Below, piece after piece: positions 53,411 to 62,425 of a DNA stretch of 64,000 nt. A model generated the notes under the pieces. It ran no database searches and was not told the DNA's origin. It saw only the letters and a list, made by a program, of their open reading frames with translations. This stretch comes from Ypsolopha sequella (lineage: Eukaryota > Arthropoda > Insecta > Lepidoptera > Ypsolophidae), in assembly GCA_934047225.1 (NCBI GenBank), contig OW203991.1, forward strand, positions 7,130,001 through 7,194,000. Direction: 5' to 3'. Position 1 is the first letter of the stretch, and every line of letters starts with the position of its first letter. The position numbers and the translations under genes were made by a program.

Positions 53411-54640
53411 ACCTATTATTTATGTAACCGCGAGTAAGGAGTTCGTATCCCGACCGATTATTATTCTTTAGTGGAAGAAGGATGTCGAAAAGGACAATCA
53501 AATAACTTGCCTAGAGTGGGCGGTTTGATGGTGGCTCAATATTTTTCGAAAAATGCTGATTTCGTTGCCGCTGAAATGCGAGGAGTAAAAATGAAAAAGT
53601 AAGTAAGAATCCAATATGTATATCACATGATATTTATTAATTTTTTCCCATTTCACGCGTCACAATAATACTGTTAGAGCATATAGATACGTAAGTAAGT
53701 TTGTAGGTATGTTCGAAACATAGTTAAGCACTGTACTATGGTACCTACCAAACTCTTTTCTCTAACAAAATATAACCTAGTAACGATATGTATTAACACA
53801 AGATTTGACACCTATATTTTTGTTCTTGTAAATTTTATTTTGATCTTAGTATATAAAACAATTAGAACTTTGTCAGGGGTTCTAAAAATTTCATAGAATA
53901 GTATAAAATTTTTAATCAAGTATTTAAGAAAACTATTTATTTATTTTTTAGATCAGTGAGCGATTATGCATGGAGATGTTATGGAGATGACGCAATCGGC
54001 TATGTACAAGTAAAAAGACAAGGAGACATTTGCATCGTAAAGTGTAGAATCACACCGGAGCATCGAGTACGCACAAAACCTTACCACTGTTCTCTGGAGT
54101 GCAATGAAAAAGAGGACGAGGTTTTGTGCGTTACTTGTGATGATTGTGCCGCCAGTAAAAGTGGATGCAAACACACTATAGCTTTATTAATGTGGCTTCA
54201 TCGTCGCACTGAGGAGCCGTCACCGACAGATGTCAAATGCTATTGCAAGAAATCGAAGCCTGCGGGTGTTGGTACTACGGAAAAATTTATAAAAGCCAAA
54301 GACTTTGGATCACAGCTTCCAAATGTTGGAGACGACAATAATGGGTTTTTTGAAAAACTAGTTCCAAAGCTTTTTGAACTAAATGTACAGTGCTCACTCG
54401 CTCTATATGTCACTGAAAAGCCGGAAGTACAGAAAATTTCTATGCATTACCTAATATGCGCATTCAAACTAAGTTCTGCTGTACGGGGCGTTGAAAATTT
54501 TATAAAATTTTGCTAAAACGAAATGACTCATTCAAGATGTCTTCTTGTAAAAGATGCCACTAAGGCTCAAGCTGAGTCTAATATGTGGTTCGAAATGCGT
54601 TACGGGCGCATTACGGCATCAAAAATGCTCGAAGCATCAC

Positions 54641-54752
54641 AGTGCAAAACAAAGGTCGGCTCCCTAGCAGAAACTGTATTTGGGGCCTTAAAATTTAGTG
54701 CAAAACAAAGGTCGGCTCCCTAGCAGAAACTGTATTTGGGGCCTTAAAATTT
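54641..54752 (+). repeat. Perfect 56 bp tandem duplication
   Basis: 54641-54696 and 54697-54752 are identical (AGTGCAAAACAAAGGTCGGC... to CCTTAAAATTT). As 56 is not a multiple of three, the duplication shifts the YqaJ frame. Perfect identity suggests that it is recent. Confidence 0.95.
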
Positions 54753-55088
54753 AAAGAAACTGCAGCTATCTAGCGAGGGAAAATACTAGAGAGTGATGTT
54801 AGTAAAGTAGTTACTGAAATAAAAAAAATAAAAATTGAACAGTCTGGTCTTTATTTGAATAAAGACTGGCCAATGCTTGGTGCGTCACCCTACGGTCTTA
54901 CAAATGACTATGTTATTGAAATAAAGTGTCCTTACAAGGAGAACACAATGAGAACGTACTATGAGAACGGTCAACTAGGAAAAAAATATTATGCTCAACT
55001 ACAGGCACAAATGCACATGTCAGCAAGACAAAAAAGTCTGTTTTGTGTTGCTCACGTAGACTTTGAGTCCTCAAAAAAAGTTGATATA

Positions 55089-55350
55089 CAAGGTGAATTT
55101 GTGAACATCGTCCAAATTCATGCTCAAGCCTTGGTAAGTGATCAGCATCATGAACCAATAACAATTTTTGTATATTTCATAAAATTTAATTTCGACTTCC
55201 CATAGTGATTCACTCAGAACTGGGAGTGAATTACTATGGGAAGTCGAAATTTCATTATACAAATTTCACAGAAATTGTTATCGATTCATGATGCTGATCA
55301 CTTACCAAGGCTCCAGTATGAATTTGGACGATGATCAAAAAGTCACCTTG
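55089..55350. mobile_element. 262 bp foldback MITE inside the YqaJ gene, TA target duplication
   Basis: Ends CAAGGTGA and TCACCTTG are perfect inverted repeats, and the arms pair further in (GTAAGTGATCAGCATCATGA / TCATGATGCTGATCACTTAC; TTTCGACTTCCCATAGT / ACTATGGGAAGTCGAAA). Removing the element and one TA from the TATA on its right restores the reading frame VDI-YEVQYDKYF, so the target duplication is TA. The second copy of the family is at 35591-36892. Confidence 0.88.
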
Positions 55351-55498
55351 TATATGAAGTGCAGTACGATAAATACTTCTGTAAAATCTTTTTGAAAAAT
55401 GCAAATAATTTTGGAAAAACAATGTTTATGATAAATTAGTAGAATAGTTTTTGAGTCATAAAATGCAACTAATGTGTGTTGTTAATGTTTATGGTGTA

Positions 55499-55504
55499 AA
55501 TAAA
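55499..55504 (+). terminator. Candidate polyadenylation signal of the SWIM/YqaJ gene
   Basis: AATAAA lies 60 bases after the TAG at 55437-55439, with a second AAATAAA overlapping a few bases on. This is a normal distance for an insect gene. Confidence 0.5.
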
Positions 55505-55533
55505 AATAAATGTTTTGGTACTGTTATAAGGTT

Positions 55534-55630
55534 TTAAGGCAACAGGGCAACAGCTGACTGAGCGAGTCGGCGGCCGACGGGCCGGCGGCGGCGCGGCGCA
55601 AGGCGATTCATGTTTTGTGACGTCACACAT
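55534..55630. other. GC-rich island with a short Arg-rich frame on the minus strand
   Basis: GAGCGAGTCGGCGGCCGACG and GGCCGGCGGCGGCGCGGCGC form a very GC-rich island. On the minus strand an ATG at 55611 opens 25 codons (MNRLAPRRRRPVGRR... up to TAA at 55534). The composition is like a mitochondrial presequence, but there is no convincing splice donor. A TGTGACGTCACA palindrome (CRE-like) lies next to it. Confidence 0.3.
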
Positions 55631-57599
55631 GCGAGCGCGGTCGAGCGTTTCTAGCCTATTTTTAAAAATTAATATCTTGAAAACTACTTATCGTATCTAA
55701 GTAATTCTTTCGATGACTTTTATCTTATTTTATAGACTATATGATAAAATAAAAAACAAAACAAACCATTTTTCTTCATTTGGAGTAGAGCTGATATTTT
55801 TTTATAGACAAGCTTTTTGGAAACAAATAATTTAACGTAAAATATTAAATCAGTTTCAGCCATCAAAACTTATTTTGTTCGTTTTAGTTCATGGCTGTAA
55901 TGAAGGATAGTTTTTAAAGAAGGTATTTTTGTTTAATATTTTATTATTATTATCTTTATAAGCGTCCTGTCTATTGATTCAATATGTTTATCAGTGATTT
56001 CTGAAATTCTGTTGTCAGTGATCTGAAAAATAATATTATTATAATAAGTTTCAAATAAATATCAATGTTTGAAGTTGACACTTTAAAGTGATTTAAGTAA
56101 TCGAGCGTGATTCTAATCGGTATTTTTCTCAATTTTGTTTGGGTATACTGACGTTAATTGCAAAAATGGGTACTTAATTTAGGGACGAGGTCAAAACAGA
56201 TTTGAAAATCACACATTACCGAAATAGGCTGGCAAACGCACTGTAATCAGCAAATAAAAAAAAAATGTTTTTTTAATTAAGCACGTGACTAGGTATGAAA
56301 ACTCAAATTTTTTTTCTTTACTTTTTTGTAATTTCTTCGCATTTCTTGAGAAAAATATAGTTTTTGCTTCAACAGAAATAAATATAAAAATATATTATCA
56401 GAGTTGGATGCGAATTATAATTTGCCAGCAAATCCTCACTTTCTGCTATTAGTACGATATACATAATAATAGAAAGAAATAAATACAATGTACCTTACCA
56501 CACGTTTAATGTTTAGATTATTATTTTTATCGATATCAAAATAATTCACATCCCTAACCAAAGAGTTTGGTCAGTAAGCGAGTTCCATACTTTCTTCAAC
56601 CGTAAGTCCGGTGTTACAAAGTTGTCAAGTTATCGATTTATTGAATATCTACAATAGTTTGTCTTTATTTGGGACAACGGGTATTATGATTGTTTCGACG
56701 ACCAACTGGCTACTTAGTCCGTGAAGTTTTGCGTTTATCACAGCCTAAGGAGAAACACCCGGAGTAAGATAGCAGTTTGGAATAGTTTTAGGAGCAAATT
56801 GTCTCTTGTTCGATTCCGGTTTTGGCTCCCCTTCGAATAATGGAAGAAGAGTTCTGAAATTCTGAGGGTTTCTGTCAAAAAGGAACTATAGTTCCGTCTC
56901 TTAGCTACGGTGCATACTTAAAAAAAAAAAGTAAAGCGCTGTTGTATTTAAAAAGATGTTCTTGTTAAGTTTTATTGATAGTTTTTGCTCGTGGCTCCAC
57001 TCGTGGAGAAGTGTCTTTCAACAAAATCTATTATCGACAGTTTTTAGCTTAGCGGTTATTTTATCAACACCCCTATAGCCTATACAAGGTTAAATTAAAT
57101 CAGTTGGCGAAATTTGAAACATATGTAGAACATGTCCATTAGAACAACTTTTTCTATTAGGAATGTGCAAAATTCTTAAAATTAGTTTTTACCTTTCCAT
57201 ACTGGACTATTCAGCTGATCGGGGCAATTTGTATGGGAGGAAGTGAAAAAAAGTTATGAATTTCGCTTAGCTCCTATACAAAAAGTTGTTTATATAGACA
57301 AGTACTACCTATGTTTTGAGTTTATTTAACCTTGACCAGGCACTTCGAGGATAATAAAGAGAACCACATCCAAATCCGTTGAGTGGTTCTCGAGTTAAAA
57401 CAGACAGACAGACAGGACAGAAAATTATTGAAAAAAAATTGGCCTCAGTAAAATACTAATAACCTATTTCTTTTAAAATATGGAAAGTATTCAACTTTTT
57501 ATTACATTATTACATAACGTATATGAACATATCGTATCATTATATACCCAAAGAGTGTGTCAGGGGTGTACACGCTTTTTAGGGTGTGTAATATTTATT
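55631..57599. other. No gene recognised
   Basis: AT-rich. 57385-57415 (TTCTCGAGTTAAAACAGACA, then GACAGACAGG) resembles the tail of the common interspersed repeat. No long frame or paired ends found. Confidence 0.3.
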
Positions 57600-58110
57600 T
57601 ACCATTAGCGTCAGAATACTATGCACATGAATTCCCATAGCTTCCTAAAAGATTTTTTTTTTTAATTTTTTTTCGGATAGTATACGCCATTTAAGGACAT
57701 GGTTTTCATTATTTTGGTATATAAATTAATTATTATTATTTTCATGATATTTTTAAAGAATTGTCCGATATGACGTCACTTGAGAATTTTAGACATTATA
57801 CTGATTGTGATGTGTGATTGCTTACAAAAAAAAAGTGGTCTGTCTCTGTCTGTATACTCATCTGTCATCCATCTGTCAAATCAGTTGGAAGCAAATCATT
57901 ATAAATTTATCTTGCTAACAAAGGACACATTTCTAAACAGCCATTTCTCAAGTGAAGTCACACGAAGGCAAATGGAAGTTGAAGCTTTTTCGTAAAAATA
58001 TTTATCATCATGAGGCTTTTTGGACCACAGATTTGAAAATACGGTTTATTAAACTTAAATCTCGAAATGGTTTTCGAATTAACACACCTTAACATCATTT
58101 AATCTAAGCG
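57600..58110 (-). repeat. Dispersed repeat R4, reverse copy
   Basis: Read on the minus strand: TTAAGGTGTGTTAATTCG, CCATTTGCCTTCGTGTGACT, AATGGCTGTTTAGAAATGTG, GTATACAGACAGAGACAGAC, CTCAAGTGACGTCATATCGG. The blocks follow the order of 34728-35180. This copy has the longest left end. Confidence 0.7.
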
Positions 58111-58439
58111 AATTCCGAAAAACTCATTGGTGCGAGCTCTAAGGGCAAGATTCGAACTGGGTGACAAGATTGAGAGAACGGTGTCCTGCCAACTGACCAA
58201 CTACTTTTTTTAATAATTCATGAATCAAATCGGCCCAGATGATGTTGATTGAGTATGCTACGCACAAAATATAGAGATCGCTTCAGTTTGAGTGCTAGAT
58301 AAATAGAGTGATTGATCATTTATAGATTTGCTATAATTTTAATCATCCTTTAGCCATGCATATACTACGTGATTTGTTTGATGTATCTAAAACAAATATC
58401 TAGAGTTATAGAAATAACTACATCTTTAATGACGTCATA

Positions 58440-59130
58440 ATTGACGATGTTCTAAGGGGCGACATCTCAGAACGCCCGGGGAACTTGCCAAAATCTACCC
58501 GCCAAATTTATTGCCGAGAGGAAGTCTTCGCTACTTCCGGTATCATGACAATGGCTGGATCCGTTTCCTGTGAACACTTGCTACGCGAATATATTAAGAA
58601 CTTCCTTAGTCTCTTCATTTTAAAGTGCTGGGACTTGAGTTTAACTTTTACGATTATTATATATTAAGTATATAAGATTTGAAACTAAATACAAAAAATC
58701 CATGAACATCCGTATTAATTTCAGTAAAGACTTTATTATTATAGCGTTGCATTGAAAGAAAACGTTCCTTTACTTCCTTGCTCGCAAAATTGTTCTTTAT
58801 TATTTCACAGCGATCTCTTCAAACTATCTTTCCTCTCCGTCAGGAGAATTTCAAACAAAGAACGTAAAACAAAAGAGTATCGAATGCCCCCGAGCTCAAT
58901 TCGGCGCCGAGGACGTCGGCAAAGTTCTTCAGACTCATTAAATCTTCAATAATTCATCGTCATTTACATAAGGAAGAGATAAAGACAAGACGCTGGAAGG
59001 CGGCCATTTTTATTTTTTCTCTATTTGAATTTCGAAGGGGAGATTTCGGGGGTCGTTCCGATTCGCGAATTTATTTATTGCGCTCACTCAGCTCTCGATT
59101 CATTGCCTGATTTGACAAGGGTGCGTTTTG
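58440..59130. other. Compositionally distinct, apparently non-repetitive stretch
   Basis: Less AT-rich than the surroundings, with GGGGCGACATCTCAGAACGC, GGCGCCGAGGACGTCGGCAA and GGCGGCCATTTTTATTTTTT. Two short frames (58485-58667, 58752-58952) have no known domains. It matches nothing else in the window. It could hold an untranslated exon or regulatory DNA; nothing more can be said. Confidence 0.25.
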
Positions 59131-59559
59131 TACCCTCGCAAGGTAATAAAATATGACAAAAACATTACCATGACAATTTGTTACAGTAATGTGGTAATGT
59201 TATGATCATTTTTACGTTACATTCGAAGACAAATGGGAAAACCGTTGTCGTCATCAATAGGAATCATACAAAGAACGGTAAAATAATAATATAAAAAAGG
59301 TATAAAATATTTAGAGACAAAAATGTTCTTAATTGCACAATAATGTTGACAACTCACTAAGGGTCAGCAATCATAAAGTGACCATTCAATACTGGGTCAC
59401 ATTTTAAATGCTACAAAAATAAATGAATATGTTTTTTAACTTTGTGTCGAATAAAGTAACTTTTTAACTTACACTCAATAGGAAAAATTGCAAAGTATCA
59501 AATATAAATCTGTAAATTACGAATAAATGTATGTGTATGGCAATATTTTCCAAATTAAA

Positions 59560-60340
59560 ACGGGCCTGAAACTTGTTTTATTTAATGTAATATAACATCG
59601 CATCGGTCAAACAATGTAGGTACTTTAAAAACCACTTTTGATGTTGTAAATACCTTATTGCAACAAGTTTCAGGCCCGTTTCAGGTTGAAAAATTGGAAT
59701 ATTACATTATACCACCTCAATTCTGCGCTGTGATTAGCTAAATTTATTATAACACTGCTAAAGAACGAATCACAACCGATAAGTGTCTGTCTTAATTTCT
59801 TAAGACACTCCCTTTTTTCTCTCGCTTCTGATTGGTCTGAGGCATCTACTCAGAGTATCACGACGAGTATCACTACAGTATCAAGTCAAGTGTTTATTTT
59901 TTTATTTTTCGTGAAATTGTTTTTGATGGTCAACACATGGTCAATGAGACACTGGGACACTAGTTCTAATTTACGAAAAGAACGAAGTGAGTTTCGTAAT
60001 AGTTTTGCACGAGTGTCCCAATGTCTAATTATGTTCAGTTGCACACAATACTTTATCTACGACCATCAAAAATATCGTCTTTATTTATAATATTTTCAAC
60101 TAACAATTTCACGAAAAATAAGGAGAACTTTTTGAAATTCTAATTATCAGAAAATAAGGTCGTGTCTTATTTTTTCGTCTCTGTTGTTGTTTGGCTCTCT
60201 AGCGGTTTTATAATAAATTGTTAAATCGCGGTGTTATAATGTAATATTATTATATTACCGCGATTTAACATCGGATAAACAATGTAGGTACTTATAAAAC
60301 TGCTTTTGATGTTGCAATTGCTTTATTGCAGTAATAGATA
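59560..60340. repeat. Cluster of nested palindromes and a direct repeat
   Basis: ACGGGCCTGAAACTTGTT (59560) and AACAAGTTTCAGGCCCGT (59662) are a perfect 18 bp inverted pair. AACAATGTAGGTACTT...TTTTGATGTTG occurs at 59609 and again at 60280. TTTTTCGTGAAATTG, TTTTTGATGGTC (59906) and GACCATCAAAAA, CAATTTCACGAAAAA (60061-60118) pair as well. Several MITEs appear to be nested here, but ends could not be resolved. Confidence 0.5.
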
Positions 60341-60479
60341 AAGTATTGTGTAAAAATTGTTTTATAGTATATTATATTTAATTTTATAATATTATTTTAA
60401 TTATTTTAGTCCTTTTTATTTTAATTTGTATGTTATTTAATAATAAATAAATGTTTTTTCATACCTTTAAAAATATAAT

Positions 60480-61237
60480 ACAATAGTTTCATAATTTCCA
60501 CCGATTATTCTTCGATTTACTCAAATAATAATAGTACAGAGCCAGCAGACGATTTCCAAATAAAAATACATAAATGTAATAATATCCAAAATTCTAACTG
60601 TTTGTGTAACTTAATAACTCAAGTTACAAAAACAAAGTATCTAGGAATCATGGTAGACCAGCGTCTGTCTTGGCATTCTCACTTAGAACTGGTAATTAGC
60701 AGAATCAGAAAATTGATATGGATATTTAAAATGTTAAGACATGTCACGACAACGACTCTTCTAAACCAAATATACATAACCTTAGCCCAATCGATCCTGG
60801 TATATTGTATACCAGTGTGGGGAGGGGCTACTAAAGAAAAATTCCTTGAATTAGGGAGGGCACAACGGTCACTACTGAAAGTTATGTATTTTAAACCGTT
60901 CAGATTTCCTACTGAAGACCTATACAATTTGTGTGATTTACTAACAATTAGAAAACTTTATGTTTTGAACGCTGTTTTAAAACTGCACAAATCTTTACCA
61001 TATGATCCCTGTATCCTTAACAAAAGGAGGAAAGATAATGTGGCACCGGTACTTTCTGCTAAATCTGTTTATGCTAGTAGACAATATCTCAAACAATCTG
61101 CGCATTTATATAACTTAGTCAATAAACACATAAATATCTACCCCATGAATAGCTATGAATGTAAAAAGTCTGTAACAAAATGGTTAAAAACAAACAGTTA
61201 TGAGCAAGTTGAAACCTTGTTGCAAATTCCTGGCTAA
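60480..61237 (+). pseudogene. Non-LTR retrotransposon, 5'-truncated, RT C-terminal half
   Basis: One uninterrupted frame from about 60479 reads VTKTKYLGIMVDQRLSWHSH, IRKLIWIFKMLRHVTTTTLL, ILVYCIPVWGGATKEKFLEL, QRSLLKVMYFKPFRFPTEDL and ends with LLQIPG, TAA at 61235-61237. The K-Y-L-G-I-x-x-D-x-x-L-S-W-x-x-H motif (RT region 7/thumb), followed by an L-x-Y-x-x-x-x-W-G block, is typical of insect non-LTR elements in or near the Jockey/Daphne/Crack groups. The catalytic part lies in the lost 5' region. The surviving 250 codons have no stop, so the insertion is fairly young. Confidence 0.85.
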
Positions 61238-61795
61238 ATTTATTAATACATATATTTATTACATCTACGAAATACCTTAAAATATATTGGTTTACATTTT
61301 TTACATATTACTACATATATACTACATATAAATACAAAGATAATAAAGAAACACAATCCATTCTAAACATTCTTGCAGTAAATAGCACTTGCACCGCTTA
61401 CACACCCTCACTATACAAGCCCGCACACACACATACACATACATTAACCCTCACCTCCTAGTAGATAAACTAAATCTGATGCCAAGACCTTGGTCGAAAG
61501 ACTAGAGTTTTACAGGGTTTTTTCTCAAACATTACACTCACCCACATACCCTCACACAGACCATAATTCACACACTCATACCTCCACATTCTTATTCTTA
61601 AATTTGTCAAAATTTAAATGTATTGAATCTTTTCTTTTTCATAATATACTATCAATGTAAATAGTGGAAGAGCGGAGCCTCCTAAGACAGGTATATTCTT
61701 TACTTAAAAGGAGACTCCAACAACTTGTAAAAATATTTATGATTAAGGTACAGAAATAAATTATTTGTATTTTGTATTTGTATTTGTATTAGTTA
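61238..61795 (+). repeat. 3' UTR of the truncated LINE with a TTTGTA tail
   Basis: From the stop codon to a tail of TATTTTGTATTTGTATTTGT near 61770-61790. A CA-rich stretch (CCGCACACACACATACACAT) and the block GCGGAGCCTCCTAAGACAGG are inside. The tandem 6-base tail is how many insect LINEs of this type end. Confidence 0.7.
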
Positions 61796-61984
61796 TGTAT
61801 GACTTAATACAAAAATTTTAAACGTAAGTTTTAAATTTATGTGGCGTAATATTTTCAGATTTTATTAAAGTTAATAATGTGTTTTTCATAATGGTCATTA
61901 GTTTAACCTTATTTTCCTAAGAACTCACAAACAACCAACGTGCGGTTGGCTGGTGACAATTCCATCTATAAATAATAAACGTAC

Positions 61985-62115
61985 GAGGATATAAAAGGCT
62001 ATTCTCGGTCACGTGGTAAGGAGACGGCCATTTTGCCCAGCAACGAGCCTGATAATAATTACCGTGGACATGAACAAAGAAAGAAATGGAGACTCCTACA
62101 GAAGATTTATCTGAA
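61985..62115 (+). promoter_or_regulatory. TATA-containing promoter-like stretch
   Basis: GAGGATATAAAAGGCTATTC has a strong TATA box (TATAAAAG, 61990-61997). A plausible start region TCGGTCACG follows about 15-25 bases later, then GGAGACGGCCATTTTGCCCA and GTGGACATGAACAAAG. The only frame from that ATG is 14 codons. It could be the promoter of a non-coding RNA, a gene continuing right of the window, or part of an LTR; no LTR pair was found. Confidence 0.3.
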
Positions 62116-62324
62116 TAGAAGTAAGATTAGTTTAGGGGCTATAGCTGAATAAAAAAAATTAATGTGTCTTCATCAGTTTTATGTTTTTAGAATTTGTCGA
62201 AATATTCTCGACAGTTATAATTTTTTGTAGAAAGTGTCTAGCCTGCCACCAGCGGCCGTTTAGCAAAATAATATATTCTGCCACTAGCGGCAGAATAATA
62301 AAAATAATTATATAAGCTTAAACG

Positions 62325-62425
62325 TTGCAAAGATTATGAGGCTGTGACATATACAGATGGACGGACTGACATACAGATAGCGGAGTTCCATCATAATTGT
62401 TTTTTTTACCCTTTTGGTGTGGAAT
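62325..62425 (+). repeat. Interspersed repeat, right module
   Basis: AAGATTATGAGGCTGTGACA, GATGGACGGACTGACATACA and CGGAGTTCCATCATAATTGT with TTTTTTTACCCTTTTGGTG follow the right-module order seen at 1-95. Confidence 0.55.

Larger units (their letters stand above)
53490..55439 (+). pseudogene. SWIM zinc finger / YqaJ exonuclease gene, two exons, inactivated
   Basis: Exon 1 ends at 53598 with LPRVGGLMVAQYFSKNADFV, AAEMRGVKMKK and donor GTAAGT. The acceptor TTTTTTAG at 53951 joins it in phase to SVSDYAWRCYGDDAIGYVQV. Next come the SWIM-type zinc region (CDDCAASKSGCKH, IALLMWLHRR) and, after a TAA at 54514-54516, the YqaJ part: WFEMRYGRITASKML, then GASPYGLTNDY and VIEIKCPYKENTM. An intact family member would have S-P-D-G where this has SPYG, so a metal-binding Asp of the PD-(D/E)XK nuclease is lost, while E-x-K remains. 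Other lesions are a 56 bp tandem duplication (frameshift), a TAG near 54772 and the 262 bp element at 55089-55350. After that element the reading frame continues to YEVQYDKYFCKIFLKNAN and a TAG. Retained intron and 3' signal show it is not a retrocopy. The function of the insect family is unknown to me. Confidence 0.75.

Noticed and set aside
53953..54174. Minus-strand frame opposite the SWIM domain
   Set aside because: Shadow of the plus-strand coding sequence.
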